Source: Pyronema omphalodes
Taxonomy: Eukaryota; Ascomycota; Pezizomycetes; Pezizales; Pyronemataceae
Length of the DNA stretch: 64,000 nt
Direction of reading: 5' to 3'
Assembly (NCBI GenBank): GCA_024516155.1
Contig: JAJJXM010000030.1
Coordinates: forward strand, 496,001 to 560,000
In this document: positions 23,176-35,400 of the stretch, one piece after another
Numbering within the stretch: position 1 is the first letter of the stretch
Layout: each line of letters begins with the position of its first letter
Notes under the pieces: generated by a model
Databases searched by the model: none
What the model was told of the DNA's origin: nothing
The model's input: only the letters and a program-made list of their open reading frames with translations
Position numbers and translations under genes: made by a program

Positions 23176-23368
23176 GTGTTCTCTATCAAATCTTATCTCC
23201 GGTGACTTCTTGGCGTAATCAAGAACTGGGGTTCGGAATCCGAGTGGGGCAGTTAAATGAGTGATGGGCAATGATCAGAAAATATCAAGTTCTAGTTAAC
23301 GATAGCAATCGATCACTAGTTCTGAATTAGTACTCAATTCAAGTTCATGACGATATTACTGTGAAAAA

Positions 23369-23551
23369 ATGGTTTCTCTGCGTCATCTATTGACTTCTGT
23401 GCTCATTCTTGGGTACTTGCACTCAGGCTGCGCTGCTATCACCGAATTACCGGTATGTAGGTTATGACTTGACCACACTATACATGATTGGTGCATTGTA
23501 CACTTGCAGCTATCATCTGTCGCGGTATGTCTAATCATAGATTTCCGGTAA
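23369..23551 (+). CDS. Possible tiny secreted peptide or relic
   Basis: An ATG at 23369 opens a signal-peptide-like stretch (basic residue, Leu/Val-rich core, G-C-A-A-I end). A GTATGT donor follows at 23453. An acceptor CAG at 23507-23509 allows an in-frame second exon, 23510-23551, ending in TAA, for 41 residues in all. Without splicing the frame ends after 32 residues. It sits 200 bp behind another secreted-protein gene on the same strand. It may be the 5' remnant of a lost secreted-protein gene rather than a working one. Confidence 0.25.
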
Positions 23552-24360
23552 GTCATATGACACCTGGGTGGCGTCGAATGATGAAGTCATCAGGCCAAGT
23601 GCAGGTACATGGCTTGGGCTTCCAGAGCACTGTGTTTATAAGTAAAGAAAAATGACAGAATATGGAGGCCGTGAAAATTGATATGACATGACCATTCTAA
23701 AGATATTCGGCAGCAGTAAATATAACTTTACCCCTCGATAGTATCTACATGAGTAGTGTACATGCTTCGCCCCCGCCAAATCCACAACTTTATGTGGTGT
23801 ATTCTGGGTGACATAATATGATGGAGCTTCTCCTTAGGTCATCGTATTGCAGCTCTGCGGGGTTTTTTAATATCCCGCGCAGCTGCGTAACCTTACTAAG
23901 CATAAATGCGATCCTTTTTGCCGTGGATGAGATGGCAGGATACAATTTTTTGTTTATGATGTAGGTTTATTCGATTATTAGCACTTTGTCTCTTGTGTCT
24001 ATAATTGATTGTTTTAGATGATTTTATTGTATTCTCATGTCGGAAGTTTCAGTTTAGCTGTAAAAACAATATTTCCTTTCTTACCCGCGGTATCAACGTT
24101 AGGAGCGTATCAGAACAGTAGGGTTGGATTTTAAATACATCTAGGCAAGAACCAAGTTGTTCAATATAGTTACCTGAAGGTATACTATGTAACAGTATCC
24201 ACAGAACCCTAATAATATCGGTAATAATAACTTGCCAGAATCGTACAGACCAATCTCTTCATTCTTATGATTTTTGGCTACTATACTTATTTGACACTTG
24301 GAAATGAAAATTTAGACCGGTTGGACCCCCTTCCATCGAATCAACCCTCTGTCTTGACCA

Positions 24361-24367
24361 TATAAAT
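24361..24367 (+). promoter_or_regulatory. TATA-like box of the gene at 24428
   Basis: TATAAAT lies 61 bp before the chosen start codon. Spacing is short but possible for a fungal core promoter with a brief leader. Confidence 0.4.
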
Positions 24368-24427
24368 CAACATGGACAGTCCGTCACAAGTATCACTCGG
24401 TCACAATCCCACCCAACACCGAACAAA

Positions 24428-25750
24428 ATGGTTTCTCAACCCTTTCAAGAGAAGCCTTTCACACCACCAGCATCGCCACTTACACCTCCGGCATCGCTTT
24501 CACCCTCAACTCCAGCTATTATACCCATCTCACCCTTTCCTTCCATTTTTCCTACTGTTTCTGACAAAGACCTCATGTCTCTGAAAATCGAACGTCTGCA
24601 CACCGCCAGCTGGCGTCTTACCTACACACCTCCAACCGACATTGATTCCCCGGCCCAATCTATCATTCTTCACATCGATCCCCGTCTTCAAGCTCCTCCC
24701 CCTCCTCTCGATCCGGATAAAATCGCCGCCGACCTCGCAGCACTGCAACAACTCCACAAAGAAGAGCACTTCACCCTTCCCAACGATGATCCCGACGACG
24801 AGTCCTATCTGAACCCTTCCTTGCGACTCAAACCTCTGCAAAAGCCTCCTCCAGAGCCCCTTCGGATCGACCTTTTAACTCCCAACCATATGGGCCATTT
24901 CCTTTCCTCTCTCTCCAATGGTCATATCCTCACCCCGGAGCCAGACGGTATCCTCTCCACCGAATCCATCAAAAAGCAACTGCAATCCCGTGACGATTTC
25001 CACCTCACCCATCTTCTCCAACCTCTCCATCATCACACGCCCTATATGCGATTTTTCAACTCCGCCCAAGCCAAAATCGAGATCGAGCAACTAACCGATA
25101 CATCCTACGGCATAAAACTCAGCCATCAAGCCCCCGTCTCCAGTTCTTCCGGCGGCGGTGTAGTCTGGCATACAATGTGTATTCTCCTGGCACCTTATGG
25201 GCTCGACATCGCAGCTGCAAAGCCATGGTGTCAAACGCTTGGTACTAATGGTCTAAAGCGAGCTGAAGGATTTGATTGGGGGATTTTAGAGCGGGTGGAA
25301 CATGTGTTTGCTTCCAAAGGTGGGAAGCGGGGGGTTCTGGATGTGGTTATCATGCCGGCTGTGGCTGTTTCTGAGGGTCAGAAACGTGGGGGGTCGTTCC
25401 TGGGGCTTGGGGGAAGATCGAGCAAGATTCTGTCGCAGTCGCAGTTTCCGTTGGGCGGGGAGGCGCAGGTTTATACTTGGGTTGTGCCGAAGGAGGGGGT
25501 TGGTATTACGAGACAGAGTACGCTGGAGGGAATGTTGAGAGCGAATGGAGTCTCGGTTTATGGGGACTTTGAAAGGGATGGGGTGAAGGTTGTTGAGGTT
25601 GAGGAGGGTGGAAGTTATGTGGCGAGGGCGATTCCCAGGGGAATGGTTAGGAATTCGAGTTTGGATAGCATGACGAGGGATGATTCTTTTGGGTCCCTTT
25701 CGATGATTAGTAGAGTTACGAGCTTGGCTGGGTTGAGGGAGAATGAATGA
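24428..25750 (+). CDS. Hypothetical protein, Pro-rich N-terminus
   Basis: This is a single-exon frame of 440 residues with clear C-ending codon preference in its first half. The start ATG at 24428 is in a context with A at -3; an ATG at 24372 is in another frame. Residues 1-45 are Pro/Ser/Thr-rich, and a further Pro-rich stretch lies near 85-95. Residues 150-330 look globular, with a Ser-Gly-rich turn followed by a hydrophobic strand and a V-W-H-T-M-C segment near 240. There is no signal peptide, membrane helix or catalytic motif that I can name. The tail (from about 405) is Ser-rich and could be phosphorylated. Opposite-strand frames here are shadows. Function unknown. Confidence 0.75.
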   Translation: MVSQPFQEKPFTPPASPLTPPASLSPSTPAIIPISPFPSIFPTVSDKDLMSLKIERLHTASWRLTYTPPTDIDSPAQSIILHIDPRLQAPPPPLDPDKIAADLAALQQLHKEEHFTLPNDDPDDESYLNPSLRLKPLQKPPPEPLRIDLLTPNHMGHFLSSLSNGHILTPEPDGILSTESIKKQLQSRDDFHLTHLLQPLHHHTPYMRFFNSAQAKIEIEQLTDTSYGIKLSHQAPVSSSSGGGVVWHTMCILLAPYGLDIAAAKPWCQTLGTNGLKRAEGFDWGILERVEHVFASKGGKRGVLDVVIMPAVAVSEGQKRGGSFLGLGGRSSKILSQSQFPLGGEAQVYTWVVPKEGVGITRQSTLEGMLRANGVSVYGDFERDGVKVVEVEEGGSYVARAIPRGMVRNSSLDSMTRDDSFGSLSMISRVTSLAGLRENE

Positions 25751-28478
25751 CAAAAAGGACTAAGGGAGAAGCTGAGAAAAACTGTATGGAATTTCGAAAA
25801 ATAAATAAATGATGGTCTTCAAAAACTACCATGGTAACTTGGAGAGAAAAGGCCAAAATTTCCAGCTTTAACCTCTATAGATGCTATGTTATATTGTGTG
25901 ATTCCATGCGAGCGCCGAGGACAGAAACAATTACAACGTTCAAGCTTTGCTACCATGATTTTGAGTGCCAAGCCAAGCGTAATGCTACATAACACTTCTG
26001 CATCATCTGATACCGCATTATCTCACAGTTTCTTCATCCAACATACAGTTTCTCCATCTCCACCGTCTTTCGGGCGGTCACGAATCAAAAGCTTGTACCC
26101 CAGACACAGTCTATGCTGCCTAATCCCATCCTCTCGGCGATACCCACAGTCTGCTGCTCTCCAGGATTGCGTTAAGCGACGCCGGCAAGGAATATTGTTT
26201 GTCAGAGAAATCTCACACGCAAGGTAAGCCATAAACTTAATCAAGGCGAAGTACTGAGAAAGTTGTATGTAAGGTCTGATCTAATCAGATTTCATTTTAA
26301 TTGAGTTGCACTGTTGCAGCCTAGAAATCGTCCCGACAGGCTTTCGGTGGCATCGGCGATCACAAGATTCAAAACGCTCGGGAGATGCCGATGCACACGC
26401 CATCACCTCCGGTCACCTCGCAGCTACCTCACCTAATATCTTCGGGCCATGCTTTTTCCATGCTCTTTAATCACGTCGCACCACAGCGTTGAAAAACATT
26501 CCCGACAAGTGAGTACGGCAGGTTCCATCAGGAATAAGGCAGAAAATTTACACTCGACTATGTACATTGATTATTGTAGGGTTATGTATAATCACACCGC
26601 TGCGGGGGAGGGGGGGAGGTTCGTCTTAATCTTTCATCTCTCTATGTAATGAATTACGAATTTTGCTAATCATGTCGATCATTAGATAATTCTCCATCTC
26701 CTCCACATCGGCTGACATCGTTGTTCAGTCCGTGCGCTTTTCGTCGGCGGCGGCGCAATTATTCATAGAAAAGCATATTGGTAGCCCCGCTCGGCGTCTC
26801 GCCAGACTTCCCCGCCGCCACCAGAATTGCACCAGCCATCACCATCACCATCTCACCGATAGTTGCCGCTTCGTTAGGGGGGTGGAGGGGACCATGTTAG
26901 CTCGTCTTTTCTTTCTTAGACTTCATGCCGGCCAACTTAGTCGGTGTGGGGAACCATCGGCGTCCTTAGATATGGCACCGTCTTTCTCGGCGACGGTTGA
27001 ATCTCTAGATCCGCACCCCTTAGCTTCTTCTTGTCTCTGTTCGTCGATTCTTGGTTTTGGTGGGGTGCACTGGTTTCTTTTCGCAGGCTTGTCAAGAACG
27101 GTGTGATGGTGATGAGTTATGATGCGCAAAGCCGATGGTGGGGATGGAGTGGGTGGCATGGCATACATGGGTCTGGCCTGTCATTTGGGAACCGCCGCTG
27201 TCGACCGGTATTCTCCCCGCGTTACTTTCTGGACGCTAACCATGTGAGCTTTTAGTGTTGTTACAGGGATCCTTGCGACGGCGCGGATCAGCGATGACTA
27301 TCTATGCTGATGGTGGACCCCACAGAAAGGTACCGCAGCTGATGAGAAGAAGGTGCCTGGAGAACTGTCTCGGAGTTAACTGGCCCCGCTTGCGACGTCC
27401 CATCAAGTGTTGTTTCGCCATTTTAGAGTTGCGTCAAGCATATCATATCCAACCCTGATGAATTTGACCAAACCCCTTCGAACGCCGAGGCACGGAGTCG
27501 ATCCGAATTGAACGTGAAGTCGAGAAAAACTTAAGATGTGATATCTTCTTTTTAGACTCGACAAATTTAACTGAAAAATCAACAAGGAAACAAGGCGTGA
27601 AGAACAACTTTGTATTTATTTTATGTACTTCATCATCTTCACCGCAAGCAGTGCTTAGATATATGTTACTTATGTATATCCCATCCCATCCCATCTCATT
27701 CATCGGATCGAGAAACCAGTTCCTCATTATCAATAAAAGTTACCCCTCGTATCCCAGTTTCCCCGCCTGGTATCCCCCCCCCCCCCTCCCGTTCAGTCCC
27801 CGCTGAGTTCATCGCATGACTTTGCGAGGTCCCATTCCGCCCAGTTCCAAATCCTTCCACCCCCGCGCGCCATACCATACCAAAAACCCGCAACGCCAGA
27901 ACGTTGCCAAACAAACCCACCGCCAAACCAAAAAAAAAAAAAAAGAGAGCAGAAAATCAGAAAACAAAACAAAACAAAACAAAATCAGAAACGCCAAAAT
28001 TGAAATCAAAAACCCAAAAATGAGGAGAGAAAAAAAAATATACAACCAAATGCTAAAAGAAAAAACAGCCACTAGGGCTGTGAAAAAATCAAAACCAGAA
28101 AACAAAAGAAAGATATACAAAAGAAAAATATACAAAAGAAATATTTGAAAAACATAAAAAAAAAATTTGGGGGGTATCGTAACTGAAGGGGAAAAAAAAT
28201 CAAAAGCTTTTTTCCTTTTTCCTTTTTCCTTTTTTTCCGTGTGTCGTTTGCATCACCCATATGTTCATCCACCTATCCTCTTCCTATCAACAAAAATATC
28301 TTCCATGACTGCCATATTTACCATCAGCATCGTCATTTTCAAATCGTATTAATTCATCTCTTTCTCGTATGTTGCATGTACCTGTACCTCCATCTTTGTA
28401 TCTTCTTCTTCTCAATATCATCGTCAGGCTGAAACGATCCCAACATCTCATCCCACGCTGGTGGTCCAGAAAACCATT
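25751..28478. other. Intergenic region, low-complexity toward the xlnR 3' end
   Basis: No gene is supported between the convergent ends of the gene at 24428 and xlnR. A frame at 26732-27106 is His/Ser-rich without a domain. From about 27770 the sequence is low complexity: a C-rich run near 27775-27788 and A-rich AAAC-type repeats at 27926-28160, some of which may lie in the xlnR 3' UTR. Confidence 0.55.
27926..28160. repeat. A-rich low-complexity tract
   Basis: Runs of A and AAAAC/AAAGA units dominate. The frames seen on both strands in this tract are compositional artefacts. Confidence 0.75.
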
Positions 28479-28692
28479 TCATAATGCTAACCCAGTACCA
28501 TTTCCACACCATCGATAAAGCTGCAAAACCTCTCGTCTCTTGAGCTTCTGTTCATCAACATCGTCCGGTGCACCTCTTCCGCGGACTTGGTTTAGTGCGC
28601 TCCGCATAACCTTCCTAAAATTCCTCTATTTATGACGAAAAAACCATGATTAGCTTCAGATCATAACCAAGCCCATTCAAACCAACCAAAGC

Positions 28693-28725
<33 letters not shown>

Positions 28726-31469
28726 GAAAGAGATTCTCAAACATACCTGATATTCCGTATTCAACGTAACAACACAAACCTCATGAGCCCTAACAATAGT
28801 TTCACAAGCCATGATAACCGCTTCACTTGCTTCTCCCTGTAACTTATCCGCAATCAACAGCAACAGGAAACTTCCCTGCAGTAAATAGATTCCAAAAAAA
28901 TACGGCATGAAGCTGAGATCTGGATCATATTTTAGGATATTCCCGATAGCTTCTGCTGCGGAGACTGCATGTGCGGTGCTGGAGATGAAGCTGGGGGAAC
29001 TGATCCATAGGTCTGTGTCATCTAGCATTGATATCGGGTCCCATTTGCCGGATGTAAGGATATGGAGAACATGGAGAACATGCCGCGAGTAGGAAAGTGA
29101 GATGAGAGTAGGAATGTCTAGTTCTCCGGGGGCAGTGGTGCCACCGGGGGATGAGACGGAGGAGTTTGTTCGTGAGGCTTCAAAGGTTGATAAAGACCGC
29201 TCGTAGGTTTCTAGTTGGCTTTGGATTTGGTTAACGAGATACTGTAACCCATCGTCTGGAGAACCGGCTTCGGAACTACAGCGGCCATATCGCGGTCGGT
29301 TTCTGGCGTGGTGTAATTCAACTACTCCTCCTAGTATCGCCATCAGGGGAAGAAAAAATTGGTATAGCCCATTTCCCGTTATCTCGTACCCCGGCCCGGC
29401 TGTTCTTTGTTGTGGTGTATGGCCCATTCCATTCATTCCCCCAGGACTCCCAGCATATAATCCCCCCGTCTCTTCAGCTCCAAAGAAGTTTCCCCCCTGC
29501 CAGGCAACATCATCCAATGGTAGCAGCAGGTCTTGACACTCCACATCCAGCAGTGCCAAAGGACGATTATAACACAGCGCCAAATGTCTATCCACAATAT
29601 AAAGTAACCACCAAGTTCTTCTCCTCTCCTCTTTTTCCTCTTCACTCATAGGAGGTTGTCCCCCATGCCCTCCATTCACACTCCCATCACTCTGTGATTG
29701 ATGATCCAAATTATCATCCTCCAGATGCTCTACCATACTTTCCTGTACCACCTCTCTATTCAGTTTCAACTCTCTTGCTAAAGTCCAAGCTACATGCCAC
29801 CACCTCAAAGATGCCGCTTTGAATTCTGAGGCTGATATCACAATCCCAAGATGAATGTAAGTTAACACATCATCCAGAGTTCCTGCGGCTCCTACACCCT
29901 CCCTTCCAGGCGCAGTAGAAGAGCCCCCGAGTCCTCCTAGTCCAAGTCCTATGTTACCCCCTTCTTCTTGTGGAGGCCGTACAGGCGCTGCAAAGGATAC
30001 GTGCACCAAGGGACGAAGAAGACTAATGCAAAGCTCCAGGAGTTTCTGGCATACGCGACCGCGCGCCGTAGGTGTGGCGGTTAGGTACGGGGCATCGCAG
30101 GTTTGTGCGGCGACCCAGAGCATGGCGCATAATAGGGCGGGACTTGTGGGTCGGGGATTGGTAGGGTGGAGGAAGGAACGCCGTCGAAATATGTGGGTTA
30201 GCACATAGGGACTGGCGGGTTGGAAGAAGCTGGTGGAGGGATTGGTGAAGTAGAGATCTAAGAGGTCGCAGGCAAGTACAGGGGGGATGACGGAGGAGAT
30301 ATGGGGAAGAAGAGGGAGAAGGACTGGATACCGAATTCCGGTGTTGAAATGGCTTGATGGAGAGGGCAGAGACATCCAGGTCGGGGAACTGTCATCCGTT
30401 GGCATGATTGGTGCGGAGGGGGGAAAGAGGTTATGCGGAGGTTGGGAGTGAGGGGACATGAGGAAGTCTGGTTGAGGGTAGGCAGGGTTCTGTGGCTGTT
30501 TTTGCGATGGGATATCAGCTTTAATATTCTTCGGCAATTCTTCTCTTCTTGAGAGATATGGAGGACAGGAGGCTTACTGTAACATTTGGTGATTGCTGTT
30601 GATGGAAGGGTGACATCCTATCAAAATGCATCTGCAGACCATTCTCATGTCCCAGATGAGATAAACCAGAATCAGAACTAATCGAGTGCTGATGATGATG
30701 CTGATGGTGACCCTGGTGATGACCATGATGTTGCTGGGAGCCAACGGGACCACCGAGATGATGATGCATCTGCTGTTGCGCCATATCATGGAGATCACCT
30801 ATTGATGTCCTCGTACTTGCACTGGAAGATTTCTTGCGTAATGAACCAGGTCTCGGGGGAGGTAAGAGATCAGAGTCTCTTCGGCTGCTGGTGCTGAGAC
30901 CTTGTAGGGACTCTGTGGGGGAGGCAGAACCGGCGGAGAGGTGGCCACCGTTTGCTGCGGCTGCTGCTGCTGCGGCTGCAGCCGCAGCTTGAATATCCTT
31001 ACGAGAGGCTTTACCGCGCTTTTTGCGTTCGCGGGCGTATTCACATTTGAGGGCAAAATCTGGGAGGTTCTGATATCAGCATCCAGTTGCTCTTGGATGA
31101 ATATTCCAAAATGTCTTTCTGAGGGGAATAGATCTTCAAGAACTCACCAACACAATGTTGACACGGTAACTTTCCATCACATTTTGTCCTCAGCTGATTA
31201 CACTGATCACAAGCTCTAGAAATCCTTCTGCGAATAGGCCCAGGTGTTGATCCAGCCTGTAATTCCCGGTTAACCACGTTGTAATTTGTATATGGGTGAT
31301 GACGAGCCTTTACTGATTTGTGTTGTCCTGTGTGATTACCGTTATGGTTACTGTTGTGTCCAAGATGGTGCATGCTGGAGTGGGAGTCTAAATCTCCGTT
31401 TGATGAGGGTAAAGGTTGGAAATGCGAGTTAGATGCCCCGTAGGCGTGCATTGACTGTGAAAGCATCAT
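28479..31469 (-). CDS. xlnR: Xylanolytic transcriptional activator XlnR/Xyr1
   Basis: This is the nuclear activator of xylanase, cellulase and pentose-catabolic genes, known in related fungi to bind GGCTAAA-type sites. Exons on the minus strand are 31469-31148, 31059-30578, 30528-28747 and 28625-28479 (introns 88, 49 and 121 bp, GT-AG, phases consistent). They give 910 residues, normal for the family. The Zn2Cys6 binuclear cluster has Cys at 87, 90, 97, 103, 106 and 113; intron 1 splits it between Val107 and the last Cys, and the basic R-E-R-K-K-R-G-K linker follows. Then come an Ala run and a His/Gln-rich stretch. The fungal-specific regulatory domain starts near 334. The C-terminus ends in L-Y-R-W and G-N-G-T-G-L-A-L, the typical XlnR tail. 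The last intron contains a poly-A-rich run on the plus strand, which may hinder automated gene calling. Confidence 0.96.
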
Positions 31470-32448
31470 CGTGGCTGTTTTATTTGAAGATTGCGCGCTT
31501 CGAAGAGTTCGGATTGAAAAATTCGATGTTTATTATTGTTGGGGACTTCGTTATGGCTGAATTTTTGAATAGGCCGAATTTTGATGAGATTTTTGAGTTC
31601 TGAATTCTGTTCTGCGCTCTTGGTGGGGCGATTTTTCTGTATGGAAGCTACCGCTGACGTAGGTGGCCGTAACTGGCTCAGAAGTTGAGACGAAAGGTGC
31701 AAAAAGTCAATCTGACAGAAAAAGTAGTTTGAGTAAAATTCCGATACACCTTTCTCTGTTATATATTTTTAGTCATATATCAATTCGATTGCCTTAAAGA
31801 TAATCCTCTTCTCCCTCGTCGAATTCGTGTGAAGGCCTGAGGTTGATCGTTGTGCGGAGGTTGTGTGTAGTTGAAAGCGAGGTTAATGGGGGAAAGCAAA
31901 GCAAAGTAGGTTGCAACCAAATGCTCCTCCACTCGATAGCTTTCGGAGAATCTTCGGCAGACGTTCAAGGACCTTTGTTCTCCACCTGGGGTTAACTAGT
32001 TCGTTCGCACACGGCGGTGTTTATATTTGGGGAATCCCAGCTATATACAGTACCGACCTATGTAGTAACCTTTTTATGTGCAGGGGTTTGTGGGGTATGT
32101 ACTCTAACTCTATGGTGCCATAGAGCAGCGGGCATGTAGAGGTTGTGGTGGCTGCTAGACAAGAGTTTCTTGGGTGGACTGGTTATTTACTGGTTGACTG
32201 GGGATGACTAGGGTCTGGGGGTGGACGAGCAGACTGGCTAGCTAAGAGAGAGAGAGACAACCTAAGACCTGGGAGGAGGAGAGCAGCCCGGGGTGCCCTG
32301 GGAGCCCTGGATTCTGCTGCTGAGTCCTAGTAGAGCAGAGTCCTGATGGTGGGAGGGAGGGAGTCCGGAACTGGGAGGTAGTTGTGGCAGTGGCTTGCTT
32401 TGCTGCTTGCCTGCTTTACTTTTCCTTGAGAAGGAGGGAGGGAGGGGC

Positions 32449-32470
32449 GGGGGGGGGGGGGGGGGGGGGG
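32449..32470. repeat. Poly-G tract, 22 bp
   Basis: An uninterrupted G run sits inside a GGGAGG-rich purine stretch (32270-32470) roughly 1 kb upstream of xlnR. G-runs of this kind can form G-quadruplexes; any role in xlnR control is speculation. Confidence 0.85.
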
Positions 32471-35400
32471 CGATGCGGTGCGGTGAAATCCATGAACTCG
32501 AGGCCTGGCTGGCTAGACAAAAAAAAGCTTGGTAGGTCCTTCACTATGGCATAGACTATAGACTGGGGAAGCCGAGGTGGGGAGAGGAAGTTGACGTATA
32601 GCTAGCTAGCTACCGTAGGGTCTTTCCTTAACCCTAACTAGAGATACACCTCGCTCGCGAACGGGAAGTAGTGTGAAATTGGGGAATTGGTGACCCTCGT
32701 TTGATACATAGCGGGAAGAGTCCATTATGACTGAGGATTTCAGGCACTAGAAATTCCGTTAAAAGCAGAGAAAAATTAGGAATGATATTTGCGGAAGTAC
32801 AAACATACATACAGTATTCAAGGGTGTCCACTCCGAGAAGGTTGAGAGCTTGCCTTAGACAGCACCTCAACAGCAGATACCTCGCAGACTCGCAGACTCG
32901 CAAGTATTTGCTAGCGCTCCAAGGGAACATTATTGAAGGGAGGGTGTTCTGCTGGGGAGGTCTCGATGCGCCACATCCCATCGCCAATAGCATCTAGGCC
33001 GCGAGGGAGCGCAGTCCGGAGATCCCAGCTGCCAGCCATACCACACCAGACCACAGTGGCTACCGTTTACTAGCGGCAAGTATGCCGATGGGGTAAGGGC
33101 AATGGGCATAAGTGAATGATGGGGGATGTGCACCAAAGAAACTCGAGGGTGACCTACCATAGACAAGGTTTATTTTTGCTTCCTTCTGTTCCTTCTGCAG
33201 GATAGATGTACTTACAATAGATACTGGAAAGGGCAATTGATTTTCGTATGTCGAAAATTGACCGATTGCAAGGACCGATTCTCGGCATTCCTGGCACCAG
33301 CTTGATACTGACGACTCCACATCTTCTGTTCAGCACCTGGGCCCCTCCACATTCTGCATCAACCGCAACTCCGCCGTACCTCACCCACCACCAAATTCCC
33401 CAGCATCAAGCGTCAACATCCTCTAGCTTTAGGTGGGGAGTACTAGGCTACATACTAGTTGGGGCGGGGATAGGGATGGCGCTGCATTTTACTCGAGAAG
33501 GTCCTTTATTCTTGGCACATCTGCATCTGCAGAGAGCCAAGCTAATGTAAGTAGACTGAAGCAGGCTAACGGTTATCCCCCTGCTCGGTTAGGGTGTTCA
33601 GGGATCAGCGGCCATGTACCGGGTGTTGCTTGCAGACAGGTGCAACACAGCGCGCGTGGACCCAGAGTCGTAATGGGTCTGTAAGAAGTCGTACTGTAAT
33701 AATTATTAATTCATAGCGGAAACAAAGCAGTCAGTATATTCATAATTCATAAGAAGAACTCGAGTTAAGAATGATATAATGTATACCTCGACTCACCATG
33801 TGAGGGATCAAAAATATATGGAAGCGAAAAACAAAGTTGATGTGCTGAGGGTTTTGTTTAGTTGGGGGCAGAGGCGAGATGCAGCAACCCAGAGAAAGCC
33901 CGCAGCTGGTTCTGGTTCGAAACGAAGGCATCGAACGACCACGACCGACAAACTGGATACACACAGTCCATACATTCTCACTTTCCTAATTCGTCCAGCA
34001 ATCCCGTCGTGTCCGCTATCAGTACCAGTCCGAAACGTTACTAAGGCGGTATTCGGGAAGGCAGTTAAATCATTGCAATTCTCTACCAAACTGTGCCTTG
34101 TTCGGTCAGTCGTAGTTTCGGTGTCTCCATCGCTAATTCCGAAGTCTCAACTCTGCCTGTGATTCATCTGGCGTTCCATAAGTCGAAACAGGTGGAAAAG
34201 AAAGAAAAAAAAAAAGGTGAAGTCGCTTCTCTGCAAAGCTGCAATATGCATGCCTTGATGCAGTGCAACACAAGTGCACAAGTAATCAACGATGCGATGC
34301 TTTTTCTCGACCATCCTCGTGCCGGGATCATTCGGTTTGCCATGGCAGCCACGAAAAAGGACCGAACGTTGAGCCGTAGTTTTGCGGGGCCGCCGCTTGA
34401 ATTATTAGACATTTCGAGAACACCTAAGGTTGTACTCCACTTGCTCGCATCGTGGGATTTTCGTAAGCCTCTGCTCTGAGACATATAAAACATTGGCCGT
34501 CGGTCTTCGAGAAGCGCTCGTTCCGATCCCCCATCCCAACCAAAATCCTAGAAGGAATCCATATTAGAGATATGTCACAAAACGTCGGTCATCGGCGTGC
34601 AGAATGATCTTCATGAGTCTCTACCACTTTTCTTTGGTAAACACAGCAGCACCATCCCAAAATGGCCGAAAAGCCCAGACATTTTCTTCTCGACCAACAC
34701 AACTTTAGCACCATCCAGTTGTTGCACCACCACCAATAAACTGGCGTGTTTTTAATCAGGGAGGGGGTACATAGAGGTCACCATACCGTACTGTCTCTGA
34801 TAATCGGTCCAGTCATCGAATCATTCAGGTGATTAAAATTCCGGAGTTTCCCCTGATCAGCACCACTGACCAGCAGCATTAGCTTCTCCAGGATAAACGA
34901 CTGTAATAAATCTATGCAAAAAAAGAATGCGCAGGCTATACAAGCGAGTATTACTTTGAAGGCCACATTAGGATTAATTTCCGTGAATATGTTAGAGAAA
35001 GATAGATGTTTGACGCTATCTTTTTGAACCTTACTTGTCTCTATGTACCAGAGAAACTTCAACACTTTAGCAACTGAACGGTAGAACAAGGGGAACGAGG
35101 TGCTGGTTGAACAAGCAACCCCCGCTTAGTTGCTACCCCGCGAATCCCTAGAATCATCCCAAACGCTTCCAGATCAGCAGCGGTTGCAATCCAAGACTTC
35201 GCTTGCCATGTGTGAATTTATCCCCGAGCAGCTGTTATTCAGCCGAAAAAAAGGAAGATGAGAGAACAGGAGAATATTCTTCTCCGTGTTCGTGAGACAT
35301 ATGAGCACATGTAAGTGCACTTTGAATTTCAGCGATGGCGTTCCTGGCGGGGACTAGTTGTTACCCCGCAAGTAACGCCCGCGAACGCTAACGACGTCGG

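Larger units (their letters stand above)
23176..24427. other. Intergenic region
   Basis: Apart from the weak tiny-peptide candidate at 23369-23551, no gene is supported. The sequence becomes AT-rich after 23900. Confidence 0.5.

Noticed and set aside
25286..25753. 155-residue minus-strand frame
   Set aside because: Shadow of the plus-strand gene at 24428; Arg/His/Asn-rich composition without domains.
26732..27106. 124-residue plus-strand frame
   Set aside because: No domain, no conserved look, and it sits in low-information sequence between convergent genes.
31466..31702. 78-codon frame overlapping the xlnR start codon, considered as a regulatory upstream ORF
   Set aside because: It is open only from a TTG, with no ATG start seen at its beginning.
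33248..33550. Frame with a Gly-rich hydrophobic segment, vaguely like the N-terminus of fungal thioesterase-type mitochondrial proteins
   Set aside because: No catalytic part follows in any frame. The resemblance is limited to a single hydrophobic stretch.
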